A stretch of 64,000 nt of DNA from Maritimibacter sp. (GTDB lineage: Bacteria; Pseudomonadota; Alphaproteobacteria; Rhodobacterales; Rhodobacteraceae): NCBI GenBank assembly GCA_002695005.1, contig NZNT01000026.1:310001-374000 (forward strand). Reading direction: 5' to 3'. Below are positions 51,982 through 61,815 of this stretch, piece after piece. The translations under genes were made by a program, and so were the position numbers. Position 1 is the first letter of the stretch. Each line of letters opens with the position of its first letter. The notes beneath the pieces were generated by a model. It saw only the letters and a program-made list of their open reading frames with translations, did not search any database and was not told the origin of the DNA.

Positions 51982-54082
51982 AGCTGTCTCCATAGATCTT
52001 CTCGGCCGCTTTCGGATCGACCTGGTTGAGCACGATGCCTGTCGGGCGCAGGCCGACCTCGCTGAGGGCGTCGAGCCCGTCGCGCACGGCCGTGCGGCGC
52101 GTGTCGTCCCAGCGCACGACGTAGATGATGCTCTCGGCCACCGCGCCGAAGACGAGGCCGTCGGCCACGTTCACCAGCGGCGGGGTGTCGATGATGACGA
52201 GGTCGTAGCAGCGTTTGAGTTCGGCCATGAGCGGGCGCAGCCAGTCCTCGGACAGATCGTCCGCGGCTTCCTGACACGGCGTTCCGGCGGCAAGGAAATG
52301 CACGCCCATGTCGCTGTCGAGGTGGATCGTCTCGGGCAGGTCGGCGGTTTCGAGAATGAAGTCGGCGAAGTCGTATTCCACGTCCCATCCGAACGTCTCG
52401 GCGAGCCGGGAGCGACGCAGGTCTCCGTCCACGACGATCACCGACTTGCCCGCAAGCGCGGCCATCTGGGCGAGCCCCATGGCGGTCGTCGACTTGCCCT
52501 CGCCGGGGTGTGAGGAGGTCACCATGACCACGCGGGCCTCGACGCCCTTTTCGCGCATCGACAGCATGGTGCGCAGCTGGCGCAGCTTTTCGCCCAGCAT
52601 GGTGTTGGAGTTGATCCGAAGGCCGCGGACCAGTTCGCGCAGGTTGGCCTGCGGCTGGAGAGGCAGGCTTGCCAGCACCGAAAGGCCGGTTTCCGCCTCG
52701 ACCTCGCGCCGGGTGCGGAAAGTCGAGCGGGTCATTTCCAGAAACAGGGCCGCCACGATCCCGGCGGTGAGGCCGAGGACAAGGCCGAAGGCGGCAAGCA
52801 GCTTGGGCCGCGGTGCGGCGGGCACGTCGGAATAGGTCGCGCGTTCGATGACGCGGGCCTCGGGGCGTTGCAAGCTCTCCTGCCCGCTGGCGGCGCTCAG
52901 GCGCGACAGCAGGGCCTCGTAGTTTTCGCGGGCCGCCATCGCCTCGCGCTCCAGCTGGCGCAGGCCGATGTTGTTGGCGGACATGTCGTTGAGTTGATCC
53001 TCGAGCGACTGGATGCCGTCCGCGAGGGATTGCTCGCGCAGGCGGGCGACCTCGAGGTCGTTGCGGCGCAGTTCGATGATCCGCTCGGCTTCCCGCTGTA
53101 GGTCGGCGTCCACGCGCCCGATCTCGTCCCGCAGGCGCTTGCGCTGCGGGTGGTCGGGGCCGAAGGATTGCGCCCACTGGTCGTCCTGCCGCTGAAGCGT
53201 CAGCTTGTCCTCGTTCAGCTTTTCGAGAAGCGGCGAGGTCACGGCCTTGGCGAGCGCGTCGGACCCCTGCGTCTCAAGCAGTCGCTTGAGCTGGTCATAC
53301 TGCGCCTCGGCGGTCACCCGCTCGGAGCGCGCGACGACGAGCTGGCTTGTGAGGTTGCCGAGTTGTTGCGTCGATGTCTCGTAAGTGCCGCCCTCTCGGT
53401 CGAGGGACGCGGCGCGGTAGCCGGCGAGTTCCTCCTCGGCGCGGTTCATCGCGGCGCGGGCGTCGTTCACCTGATCCTGAATCCACGTCGTCGCCTGCCG
53501 CGCGCTGTCGCGGCGGTTCTCGACCATCAGGGATATATAGGTGTCGGCGACGCCGTTCGCGATTTCCTGCACGATCCCCGGCTCGCCGCCTGAGAAGGAA
53601 ATGACGAAAACATAGCTCTGCGGCTCACGCCCGACGGTAAGATCTTTGCGGATCGCCCAGGTGAGATCCTTGATCCGCTTTTCCTCGGCCACGTCATAGA
53701 GCGGCTGGCCCCAGAAATGCGTTTCGAGCTTTTCGATCCCGAGGTCGCGGATCAGCCGCTCTATCAGGATGTTGGAGCGCATGACCGAAATCTCGGACTG
53801 GATCACCGGGTCCGAGAGGCTGAGGTTCGACACGACTTCGTCCGACGACATCACGCGCACCTGGCGCGGGTCGAGCATGACCTTGGAGAAGGACTTGTAG
53901 GTGGGAGCAAGCAGGCTCGTCGCGACATACATGAACAGCGCCAGCCCGACCGCGAGGCCCGCGATCAGCTTGTAGCGCGAAGCGATGGCGCCGAGCAGCC
54001 CGCGCACGTCGACGCGGTCGAGATCCTCGAACCGCGACGCTTTGCGCGCCGGTTGTGGTGCCTGCATGTCGAACGTGGTCAC
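51965..54082 (-). CDS. Wzc/ExoP-type polysaccharide co-polymerase and tyrosine autokinase
   Basis: A 705-residue inner-membrane protein. Two helices (about residues 38-58 and 425-445) bound a large periplasmic coiled-coil domain with Wzz features. The cytosolic BY-kinase has Walker A SSHPGEGKST, Walker A' VVDGDLRRSRL and Walker B VIIDTPP. The C-terminus EKIYGDSYAAYA has three tyrosines as autophosphorylation sites. It controls chain length and export. Translation starts at GTG 54082 with GAGGAG upstream. Confidence 0.94.
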   Translation of the reverse strand: MTTFDMQAPQPARKASRFEDLDRVDVRGLLGAIASRYKLIAGLAVGLALFMYVATSLLAPTYKSFSKVMLDPRQVRVMSSDEVVSNLSLSDPVIQSEISVMRSNILIERLIRDLGIEKLETHFWGQPLYDVAEEKRIKDLTWAIRKDLTVGREPQSYVFVISFSGGEPGIVQEIANGVADTYISLMVENRRDSARQATTWIQDQVNDARAAMNRAEEELAGYRAASLDREGGTYETSTQQLGNLTSQLVVARSERVTAEAQYDQLKRLLETQGSDALAKAVTSPLLEKLNEDKLTLQRQDDQWAQSFGPDHPQRKRLRDEIGRVDADLQREAERIIELRRNDLEVARLREQSLADGIQSLEDQLNDMSANNIGLRQLEREAMAARENYEALLSRLSAASGQESLQRPEARVIERATYSDVPAAPRPKLLAAFGLVLGLTAGIVAALFLEMTRSTFRTRREVEAETGLSVLASLPLQPQANLRELVRGLRINSNTMLGEKLRQLRTMLSMREKGVEARVVMVTSSHPGEGKSTTAMGLAQMAALAGKSVIVVDGDLRRSRLAETFGWDVEYDFADFILETADLPETIHLDSDMGVHFLAAGTPCQEAADDLSEDWLRPLMAELKRCYDLVIIDTPPLVNVADGLVFGAVAESIIYVVRWDDTRRTAVRDGLDALSEVGLRPTGIVLNQVDPKAAEKIYGDSYAAYA

Positions 54083-54450
54083 GTTTGCTACTCCTCGGCC
54101 TTCATGTGCGTTCTGTCACCGTCTTGTCCGGCACACACTTCGCCCATGCCGCCGACGCTTTGCCGATGGCCGGTCCCCGCATCGGAGACGAATACGCGCA
54201 GCGCCGGAACATCCCGGCCACACCACGCGCCGTGGTGAAGTGGTGGCAAAACAGACAATGGACCCCACGCAAAGGCCCCCCCAGTCCTCGCAAATATACG
54301 GGCTCGGGGGCATTCACGCTACTGAATTGCGGAAAATTTTGGGAAATTACTCAACACGTTACCGTATTTTGGCCTCAATTCCATACCGACGTGGAAACAA
54401 TGAAACGACTGGGAAAAACTGGTTCGCAACTGGCAACAGTGCCGGGTGGG
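54083..54450. other. Regulatory gap between Wzc-type and polymerase genes
   Basis: No gene is supported here; short open frames on both strands lack ribosome sites and recognisable domains. The part from 54310 to 54440 is clearly AT-richer than its surroundings, which suits a promoter for the leftward wzc-GT4 unit. No consensus operator was recognised. Confidence 0.5.
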
Positions 54451-55887
54451 TTATCCTGCCCGTGCTGCGGTTGATTCTATCCCGAGTGCCCGCGACAGCC
54501 CGGTGAGCAGACCGGCGAGCGCGAAGAAGAAGACGCCCATGTCCGGCGTGGAGTGGGTGAGCACCGCAGCGCAGAGCATGGCGAGGCACCCGGCCTTGAG
54601 CGCGCGCACCACGATGGCGCGCGGGTCCGACAGCGGCCGCGACGGGGCGAGGCCGAGCGATGCCATGAAGGCGAGAAACAGAACTGTTCCCGGCACGCCG
54701 ATACTGGCGAGACAGGCGATCACCCAGTTGGACGCGCGCACCGATCCCAGACCCGCGCCGAGCCCGTAGGTATCCCAGGCGTTCTGAAGCGCCTGCGCGT
54801 TCCAGCCCATCCGTTCCACCCCGGATTGAGAGTCGAGCTTGGTAAACAGCGCCCGGTCGAGGAAATCGGTGACGGGCTGGACGTATTCGTAAGAGGCAAA
54901 GACCGCCACTGTCGCGACCCAGGCCGTAAGGATGCCCCCGGCGGCCAGCATGAAGGCGCGGCGGCTCGTCTCGGGCCGCAGGTTGGCGAAGATCGTGTAA
55001 AGCGCGAACAGGCCGAGGAACACGACGAGCGCGATATAGGCCGAGGACGAGGTAGAGCGCAGCACCGAGATGGTGGACAGCGCGAGCATCCAGCGGCCCA
55101 GCCGGTTCTCGGGCCTGAGCAGCCAGAACTGCATCCAGAAACCGAAGAGGCCGAGGGTGAAATAGCCGAAGCTCGACGCCTCGGGAAACCCGCCGATCAT
55201 CCGCTTCATGCCCACCATCCGGTCGGTGATGTGCATCGCGTAATTGGCCGAGCGCAGCCAGGACATAAGGTCGGTCATGCCGAGTTGAAATGTCAGAACG
55301 TCGAGCCAGCCCAGCGCGAAGTTGATCGCCGTCGCCACAGCCAGCGCAGTCAGCACCGGCTGCACGGTCGAGGTGCGGCGAAAGCTCGTGGCGAGCGCGG
55401 CGAAGGTCAGGAAGCCGAGCATGAGCCGGAAAAGCTGCGTGATGTTGCCGGTGGTCGGCTGGAGCGGGAATTGCAGGATGCGCGTCATCCCCTCGATCCG
55501 CGCGATCAGGAACACGCTCGTCTCGCCCGCGAAGAGGCGCGGGAAGAACATCGTCGCGATGAAGGACACCACCATGACCAGCGCGAACCAGAACCCCGGA
55601 CCGAAGGGGCGAAAGCTGCCCAGAAGACTGCCCGCTGTCCCGCGCGTCAGAAGCACCATGCAGAAGATCGCGACGGCGGCGAGGTCAAGCACCCCGATCG
55701 TCGCGCCGCCGAGTGCGGGCAGGTTGAACGCCGCCGCCGCCCCGAACGGGGCCAGCGCCATGAAGGCCCAGAGACCGCGATGGAGGCCCAGCCCCAGAAG
55801 CAGCAGGATCGACAGGACGGCGAGAACTGTTGAAGGGACGAATTGCAAGGGCGGGCGGTCCGTGGCTGCTGCCCTGTCTTCCTGCAC
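54451..55887 (-). CDS. O-antigen ligase/polymerase-like membrane protein (Wzy/WaaL family)
   Basis: A 478-residue protein with about eleven hydrophobic helices. A long extracytoplasmic loop contains MIGGFPEASSFGYFTLGLFG and SGVERMGWNAQALQNAWDTY with GLGAGLGSVRASNW, the Wzy_C-type pattern. It would polymerise or ligate the glycan repeat units. The start is uncertain: GTG 55887 is used, because the divergent hydrolase gene begins at 55950; TTG 55845 is an alternative. No good Shine-Dalgarno is visible. Confidence 0.85.
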   Translation of the reverse strand: MQEDRAAATDRPPLQFVPSTVLAVLSILLLLGLGLHRGLWAFMALAPFGAAAAFNLPALGGATIGVLDLAAVAIFCMVLLTRGTAGSLLGSFRPFGPGFWFALVMVVSFIATMFFPRLFAGETSVFLIARIEGMTRILQFPLQPTTGNITQLFRLMLGFLTFAALATSFRRTSTVQPVLTALAVATAINFALGWLDVLTFQLGMTDLMSWLRSANYAMHITDRMVGMKRMIGGFPEASSFGYFTLGLFGFWMQFWLLRPENRLGRWMLALSTISVLRSTSSSAYIALVVFLGLFALYTIFANLRPETSRRAFMLAAGGILTAWVATVAVFASYEYVQPVTDFLDRALFTKLDSQSGVERMGWNAQALQNAWDTYGLGAGLGSVRASNWVIACLASIGVPGTVLFLAFMASLGLAPSRPLSDPRAIVVRALKAGCLAMLCAAVLTHSTPDMGVFFFALAGLLTGLSRALGIESTAARAG

Positions 55888-55949
55888 GAAACAGGCTGTG
55901 CTGTGAAGTGCGCTTGCGGCAGGGGGGCCGCTCGGGCAGGCTTTCGGGC

Positions 55950-57599
55950 ATGATCCGCTTCGCCCCCCTTGCCCTCCTGGCACTCGCCCTCCCTGCCGTC
56001 GCGCAGGAGCCTGTCGGCCCCAAGCTGGGCGCCGCGTCGAACTTCGGGCAAAGCTGGGATGCCGGGATGCTGGACGCGGCCGAGGCGCTGGGCGTCACCG
56101 ATCTGCGCGACGCGGTCTACTGGAACGACGTGGAACAGGGTGGCGTGGACAGGTTCAACACGTTCCGCAGCACCTATCCGGCCCTCCTGCCCCCGCGCGG
56201 CATGGGGATGAGCGCCACTTTGAACAACGGGCACGCGGACTATGACGGGGGCGTCACGCCGCACACGGCCGAGGCGGTCGCAGGGTTCGGAGACTTCGCG
56301 GCCCGGCTGGTTGCCCAATACCCGGCCATCGACGCCGTCGAGGTGGGCAACGAGATGAACAGCGCCACCTTCACCTCCGGCCCGATGCGCGAGGCGGACC
56401 TGTCCGGAAAAGCCCGGTATTACACCGCCCTGCTCGCCGCCACCAAGGCGGCGGTCGGGGCTGCGCGGCCAGAGGTCCGCATCCTTGGCGGCGCGGCCCA
56501 TTCCATTCCGATCGCGTGGTTCAAGGCCCTGTCCGAAGCCGGTGCGCCCGCGCATATGGATGCGGTGGTCGTCCATCCCTATACGACCCCGCCCGAGCAG
56601 TTCGTCCGCCAGATCGCGCTCATGCGCGCCGTGCCGGGGTTCGGTGACTTGCCCATCGAAGTGACGGAATTCGGCGACGAGAACGCGGCCAGCGCGCCCG
56701 CGACGCTGGTCAAATACTACTGCCAGATGGCGCTCGCCGGGGTGACGCGGGTGGTGTGGTATCCGCTGAACCCGCGCGGCGACGGGCTGGCCCCGCTGAT
56801 CGACGCGGAGAACGCCATGACCCCGGTGGGCCGCGCCTTTGCCATGCTTGGGCGTCACGCCGCGGGGCGGGCCGTGCGCGACGTGGCGCCCGATCCGTTC
56901 ACCTACGCCTGCGGCTTCGGGACCGACAGCCTCGTCCTCTGGGGTGCGCCGCGCACGGTCGAGGTGGCGGACGGTGTTCGGGTGCTTGCGCCTGACGGGA
57001 CCGAGACCGACCGGCGCCGCCTGTCGCGCGACGAACCGCTCGTCATGGTCGGCAGTGGCGCACCCGTGACGCTGGGCGACACCGTGCGGCTCGGCCCCCA
57101 GGCCGTCATCGCGGACAGTTTCGACCAGTTCACCTATGGCCCGCCCGCGCCCGGCACGTTCCGGCCGCTTGCGATGATCCGGGGCGAGGAAAGCGCCTTC
57201 GAGCTGCGCGACGGGCAGCAGACCAACGGTGTGCCCTGGACACCGTATCTGGGTCATCCCTCGGACGGGCTCTTGCGGATGAACGCGGAGTTCCTGCTGC
57301 CCTCCGGCGGCGGCGCGTCTGCCGCCGTGATCGTCCAGCGCTACACCGCGCCCGAGGCTGTGCGCGCGCGGCTTGTCGTGACGCTGGAGCCCTCACCGCG
57401 CAGCACGGACGGGATCGAGGCATGGGCGGCGATCAACGGGGACGAGATCGGGCGCATGACCCTCACCGAACGCGGGGAGTTCGTGCTGGACGAGGTGACG
57501 CTGGCCAAGGGCGATGTGCTGGACGTGGCTGTCGGACCGGGGGCGACGGCGGACGGGGACACGACGCTTTACCGCGTCACGCTCCTGCGCGCGCCCTGA
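55950..57599 (+). CDS. Exported GH39/PslG-like glycoside hydrolase
   Basis: A 549-residue protein with a signal peptide ending near AVAQE at residue 19. A (beta/alpha)8 domain of clan GH-A covers about residues 25-330. AVEVGNEMNS has the acid/base Glu135 after Asn, and IEVTEFGDE has the nucleophile Glu240. PslG-type enzymes trim exopolysaccharide in the periplasm. The C-terminal 200 residues look like beta-sandwich modules. The last 31 bases overlap the convergent pyruvyl transferase gene. Confidence 0.85.
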   Translation: MIRFAPLALLALALPAVAQEPVGPKLGAASNFGQSWDAGMLDAAEALGVTDLRDAVYWNDVEQGGVDRFNTFRSTYPALLPPRGMGMSATLNNGHADYDGGVTPHTAEAVAGFGDFAARLVAQYPAIDAVEVGNEMNSATFTSGPMREADLSGKARYYTALLAATKAAVGAARPEVRILGGAAHSIPIAWFKALSEAGAPAHMDAVVVHPYTTPPEQFVRQIALMRAVPGFGDLPIEVTEFGDENAASAPATLVKYYCQMALAGVTRVVWYPLNPRGDGLAPLIDAENAMTPVGRAFAMLGRHAAGRAVRDVAPDPFTYACGFGTDSLVLWGAPRTVEVADGVRVLAPDGTETDRRRLSRDEPLVMVGSGAPVTLGDTVRLGPQAVIADSFDQFTYGPPAPGTFRPLAMIRGEESAFELRDGQQTNGVPWTPYLGHPSDGLLRMNAEFLLPSGGGASAAVIVQRYTAPEAVRARLVVTLEPSPRSTDGIEAWAAINGDEIGRMTLTERGEFVLDEVTLAKGDVLDVAVGPGATADGDTTLYRVTLLRAP

Positions 57600-58774
57600 T
57601 CCGTGTCGATGCCGAGCGCGTGGAGCGTGCCGGCGAGGCCAACGCGCGTTTCGGCGAGCGCATCGGCGTGGCGCACCGGGTCGATGCCCTTCGCGATCGC
57701 GCGTGTGGCGAGCGCCACCACCTCCTGCGGCGTGGCCGCTTTCGCTCCGGCGAAGGCGTCCGACAGACCAACAGACGCGAAGAAGCTTTCGACCTTGCGG
57801 TCCCAGCCGAGGCCGACGACCGGGCGGGCATAGGCGTAGCCGAGGATATTGGCGTGCAGGCGATGCGAGATGACCGCGCGGCAGGGGGCGACGGTGGCGA
57901 CCAACTGCTCCGGGGTGGCTGGCACCTCCGCCACCTCAATCTTGCGCGCCCCGATGGCCTGATAGATCGCCGGGCGCGCGGCCAGTGAGGCGAGCGCATC
58001 GGCGTCCTCGTCGGCCCCGTTGCAAAACAGCCGGACCGGGCCGACCGTGTCGGCCAGTTGCAGCGCAAGGGTTTCGTAAAAGTCGAGCGTACCGCCCGCG
58101 ACGCCGCTGTCGGCGTGGTAGGTCAGAAGCTCCGGCGCGGTGATACCCAGCGCGATACGGTTGACCGGCGTGACGGCCCCGAAGGCCGCGGCGGAGAGGA
58201 GGCCGGGATCACGGGTGATGCGTGGCGCCGGGCAGCCGTCGCTTGCCTGGCCTTCCCATGCAAGACGTGAATGTTCGTCGCGCACGCCCACGGCACGCAG
58301 GTCACCGGAACAGAGCGTGGAGAACAGCGCGCGGCCCCGACGGCTCCAGTTGCCGGTGACACCGACGGCGTGGATCGCGGCGGGCACCCGCGTTTCGGCA
58401 AGCAGCTTGCCGACACGCTCGAGCTTGGTCGGGAAGTTGAGATCCGCGTCGGAGAAAAGCTGGCCACCCCCAATGACCGCCCCGTCCGCGTCCGCCAGCG
58501 CGGCGCGCCAGCGCGGTTCGACCCTGTCAAGAAGCGTCGTCAGGCGGCGGTAGACCACCTCGTGCCGCAAGCGCCGTGGCAGGCGCCGCAAAACCTTGAG
58601 AGCGAGCGCCCGGTTGCGCACCGTCACGGCCCCGAACCCATCCCGGCCCGAGATGTCGACGGGCACGACAGACAGCCCCGGCGCGAGGCTTTCCAGCCCG
58701 TGGATCATACATACGCCGATCAGGCCATCCCCGAGATTCGGAGAGTAATGCAGATTGAACAAAGCGATTTTCAC
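57569..58774 (-). CDS. Polysaccharide pyruvyl transferase family protein
   Basis: A 401-residue protein of the CsaB/ExoV family that adds pyruvate ketals from phosphoenolpyruvate to glycan sugars. HYSPNLGDGLIGVCMIHGLE at the N-terminus, DGAVIGGGQLFSDADLNFP and CRAVISHRLHANILGYAYARP are the family signatures. The gene diverges from the GT4 at 58903, with a CtrA-type box between them. Pyruvylation would give an acidic exopolysaccharide. Confidence 0.9.
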   Translation of the reverse strand: MKIALFNLHYSPNLGDGLIGVCMIHGLESLAPGLSVVPVDISGRDGFGAVTVRNRALALKVLRRLPRRLRHEVVYRRLTTLLDRVEPRWRAALADADGAVIGGGQLFSDADLNFPTKLERVGKLLAETRVPAAIHAVGVTGNWSRRGRALFSTLCSGDLRAVGVRDEHSRLAWEGQASDGCPAPRITRDPGLLSAAAFGAVTPVNRIALGITAPELLTYHADSGVAGGTLDFYETLALQLADTVGPVRLFCNGADEDADALASLAARPAIYQAIGARKIEVAEVPATPEQLVATVAPCRAVISHRLHANILGYAYARPVVGLGWDRKVESFFASVGLSDAFAGAKAATPQEVVALATRAIAKGIDPVRHADALAETRVGLAGTLHALGIDTDQGARRSVTR

Positions 58775-58814
58775 CGTGGACGCGTCCTTGAACCGGGGAT
58801 TGCGAAGAATTGCC

Positions 58815-58829
58815 TTAAAATGACCTTAA
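58815..58829. promoter_or_regulatory. CtrA-type full site
   Basis: TTAA-AATGACC-TTAA, followed by C, is an exact TTAA-N7-TTAA(C) match to the alphaproteobacterial CtrA consensus. It sits in the 128-base divergent region, 41 bases upstream of the pyruvyl transferase start and 74 bases upstream of the GT4 start. It suggests that this step of glycan synthesis is tied to the CtrA phosphorelay. Confidence 0.6.
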
Positions 58830-58902
58830 CAGTCTGCGGATACTCTGATGAACTGCCGAAAGACAGTAAAACAAGACTTTCGTGAGGCCGCAGGAACAAT
58901 TC

Positions 58903-60147
58903 ATGGCAAGGCGCAGGATTGTCATCGTGAACGATGCCAGTATCGCCCGAGGCGGTGCCACTTCGCTTGCCTTGCTGGCAGCCGAAGACTTTGTCGCGCG
59001 CGGGCATGAGGTGATCTGGATCGCCGGGGATTCGGGTCACGGCCCGGAACTGGATGCCTTGGGGATCGAGGTCGTGGCGCTTGGCGGTCAGCCGCTCCTG
59101 GACCTGCCGAGTCACACGGCGCTCCATGCCGGGATACGAAATGGGGCCGCGCGTGACCTCGTGGCCCGCTTCGTGGCCGAACGCGACACGCCCGGCACCG
59201 TCTATCATACGCACAGCTGGGCGCAGATTTTTTCGCCAGAGCTGTTCTCGGCCCTCGCCCCCGTCTCGCGGCGCACCGTGATTCACGCGCATGACGTTTT
59301 CCTCGCCTGCCCCAACGGAGTCTATATGGACTACCGGCACGACAAGGTTTGCACCCGTGTGCCCCTGTCGGCCGATTGCCTTGCGACCCATTGCGACAAG
59401 CGCAGCTATCCGCAGAAGCTCTGGCGCGTCCTGCGACAGGCCAACCTGCGCAGACACCTGCGCGACGGGTCCGGTTGGGGTGCGATCCTTGTGCTGCATC
59501 CCGAAATGACGGAACGGCTCACCCGCGCGGGCTATCGGGAGGACCGCGTCCGCGTGGTACGCAATCCGGTCGTTCCGTTCAGCGAGACGCGGATCGCGGC
59601 GGAGGACAACCGTTCGCTGGTCTATGTCGGCCGGCTGGAGCCGGATAAAGGCGTGGGCACCCTGGCCGAAGCCTCGGCGCGCACAGGGGTTCCGGTGACG
59701 CTCATCGGCGACGGGCCGATGCGCCCGATGCTGGAGGCGATGGACGCCCCGCTCACGTTGACCGGCTGGGCCGACCGCGACCGGATCGGCGGGCTGGTGC
59801 GCGATGCGCGTGCGCTGGTCATGCCCTCGCGCCACCCGGAACCTTTCGCACTCGTCATCGCCGAGGCGGCGGCAAGCGGCCTGCCCGTCCTCGTCTCGGA
59901 CACCGCGCTGATGGCGCGGGAGGTGGCGGAGAACGGATTGGGTCATGCGGTGAACATCGCGGATCCTGCGCGCCTCGACGCGGCACTGGCGGGTATGATG
60001 GAAACCCCTGACGCCGAGGTGCGCGCCATGAGCGAACGGGGTTTCGGGGGCGAAGCCCGGCTCGGCCTTACAAGGTCAGAATGGATCGATGCGCAGGAAG
60101 CGGAATACGACCGGCTTCTCGGTTCGCTCAGGGCGTCAGCTGCGTGA
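58903..60147 (+). CDS. GT4 family glycosyltransferase
   Basis: A 414-residue GT-B enzyme. IVNDASIARGGATSLALLAA is the acceptor-domain start, SLVYVGRLEPDKGVGTLAEA the donor-domain start and HPEPFALVIAEAAASGLPVL the retaining E-x7-E motif. The ATG at 58903 has AGGA seven bases upstream; a GTG at 58882 is possible. Its end overlaps the GT2 gene by 20 bases on the opposite strand. Confidence 0.9.
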   Translation: MARRRIVIVNDASIARGGATSLALLAAEDFVARGHEVIWIAGDSGHGPELDALGIEVVALGGQPLLDLPSHTALHAGIRNGAARDLVARFVAERDTPGTVYHTHSWAQIFSPELFSALAPVSRRTVIHAHDVFLACPNGVYMDYRHDKVCTRVPLSADCLATHCDKRSYPQKLWRVLRQANLRRHLRDGSGWGAILVLHPEMTERLTRAGYREDRVRVVRNPVVPFSETRIAAEDNRSLVYVGRLEPDKGVGTLAEASARTGVPVTLIGDGPMRPMLEAMDAPLTLTGWADRDRIGGLVRDARALVMPSRHPEPFALVIAEAAASGLPVLVSDTALMAREVAENGLGHAVNIADPARLDAALAGMMETPDAEVRAMSERGFGGEARLGLTRSEWIDAQEAEYDRLLGSLRASAA

Positions 60148-61093
60148 TCCGGTCCGGAGCGTCCCGGCTTCTGAGAACATCCCGGATCGCGATGAGGTTG
60201 CCACGCAGGCGACCACGATAATCGCACCACGCCGGCGGACGCGGCGAGCGCAGCAGGTTGGACGCCATGTTGCGCAGGATCATCTCCCACGCGTGACGCC
60301 GGTTCATCGTGCCCTTGCGCATGAGATAGATCGGATTGGCGATCTGCGAATAGCCCAGGAATACGCCGGGCGTGCGCCCGGTCTTGGTGCCCAGATGAAC
60401 GCCCCGCATCGAGCCGGCCTTCACGACCCGTCCGTGGCGCGCGAGGCGGCGAGAGAAATCCACATCCTCGAGCCAGGAGTAGAGCGGCAGCGCTTCGTCG
60501 AAGCGGATGTCATTGTCGAGCGCGGCGCGTGCCCGGAAGGCCATATTGCAGCCGTATCCGGCGTAGATCGGAGACAACGCATCGGTGCCGGGGGCGGCGG
60601 AGAGCTCGGCCAGTCGCCGCGCGCCGGTCGCATGGTCCATGCCCGCGCCCAGGATTCCGTCGGCCAGCACGGTGCCGGTCGCGATCACCACGTCCGGGTT
60701 GTCGCGGAACACGGCGAGCGTGTTGCCCACGAAATCGGGCGCCATGAGAAAGTCGTCGTCGAGCAGGAGCAACACGTCCTCACGCCCGAGGCGGCGCATC
60801 ATCCGGTTGCGTTGCAGCGTCGCGCCCTTGGGGCCGGTCACCACCTCGACCGGAAAGGGCAGCGCCTGCGTGTCGAGGTCGCCCAGATCGTCTTCGGTCG
60901 CGACCGACAGGATCACGAGGTCGGGCAGACGCCGCTGGCGGGCGATGGCGCGCACAGTCTCCGGCAGGATCGCCGGGCGTCCCGTGGTCGGGATGCCTAC
61001 GACCACGCGGGTCGGGGCGGCGATGTCGCCAGCCGCGCCCGGGGTGATCGGGGTCGCGTCAGCGGCAAGCAGGCTGCGGGTCGCGTCGAACAT
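60128..61093 (-). CDS. GT2 family glycosyltransferase
   Basis: A 321-residue GT-A enzyme. VVVGIPTTGRPAILPETVRA is the nucleotide-binding start, LLLLDDDFLMAPDFV the DxD metal site, and YSWLEDVDFSRRLARHG the ED acceptor-base motif. GGAGAG precedes the ATG at 61093. It follows the initiating sugar transferase by 29 bases and is probably in the same operon. Confidence 0.9.
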   Translation of the reverse strand: MFDATRSLLAADATPITPGAAGDIAAPTRVVVGIPTTGRPAILPETVRAIARQRRLPDLVILSVATEDDLGDLDTQALPFPVEVVTGPKGATLQRNRMMRRLGREDVLLLLDDDFLMAPDFVGNTLAVFRDNPDVVIATGTVLADGILGAGMDHATGARRLAELSAAPGTDALSPIYAGYGCNMAFRARAALDNDIRFDEALPLYSWLEDVDFSRRLARHGRVVKAGSMRGVHLGTKTGRTPGVFLGYSQIANPIYLMRKGTMNRRHAWEMILRNMASNLLRSPRPPAWCDYRGRLRGNLIAIRDVLRSRDAPDRITQLTP

Positions 61094-61122
61094 TCTGGCT
61101 CTCCGGTCCGTATGCGCGGCGC

Positions 61123-61815
61123 TCAGCACGCGCCGCGTTGGGCGAGGACGACCCCGACCGTTTTGTAGACGATCTGAATATCGTCGACGAGCGAAGCGTT
61201 GCGGATGTAGTCGACGTCGAGCACGACACGCTGCGCATAGCTCGTATCGGACCGGCCGCCGACCTGCCACGCGCCGGTGATCCCCGGCTTGACCGAGCAG
61301 TAGTCGGCAAAGTGATGCCCGTACTTCTCGGCCTCGGCCATCGTGATCGGGCGTGGGCCGACGATGGACATGTCCCCTTTGAACACGTTCCAGAACTGCG
61401 GCAGCTCATCGATGCTCGTGCGCCGCAGAAGGTCGCCCAGCGAGTGAACGCGCGGGTCGCGGTCGAGCTTCTGCTCGGCGTCCCATTGTTCGCGGGCAAT
61501 CGGGTCGATCGCGAACACCCATTGCAGACGCCGGTCCCCGTCCTCGCGCATCGTGCGGAACTTGTGGCAGCGGAACGTGCGGCCATCGATGCCCACGCGT
61601 TCGTGCGAGAAGAACACCGGACCCGGCTCGCGAAGACGCAGCATCAGCGTGACGACGGCGAAGACCGGCGACAGCGCGATGAGCGCGAGAGTCGAGAAAA
61701 GGATATCGAAGCCCCGCTTGAGGACTCGTTTCACATCAAGCTTGCGGTGTGTCCGAAGCGGCGATGTCGGTTCCAGCGCAGAAACTGAAACCTGCGGTTC
61801 AAAATCAAATGCCAT
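61123..61815 (-). CDS. Exopolysaccharide initiating sugar transferase (ExoY/WcaJ type)
   Basis: A 230-residue phosphoglycosyl transferase that loads the first sugar phosphate onto undecaprenyl phosphate. One helix ([20 protein letters not shown], about residues 43-65) is followed by [32 protein letters not shown] and [16 protein letters not shown]. There is no N-terminal four-helix domain, so it is the short monotopic form. It heads the leftward transcription unit with the GT2. Confidence 0.93.
   Translation of the reverse strand: MAFDFEPQVSVSALEPTSPLRTHRKLDVKRVLKRGFDILFSTLALIALSPVFAVVTLMLRLREPGPVFFSHERVGIDGRTFRCHKFRTMREDGDRRLQWVFAIDPIAREQWDAEQKLDRDPRVHSLGDLLRRTSIDELPQFWNVFKGDMSIVGPRPITMAEAEKYGHHFADYCSVKPGITGAWQVGGRSDTSYAQRVVLDVDYIRNASLVDDIQIVYKTVGVVLAQRGAC

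Noticed and set aside
54102-54317. Small leftward open frame in the gap before the Wzc-type gene
   Set aside because: No ribosome site, no recognisable domain, and overlapping frames on both strands are equally open.
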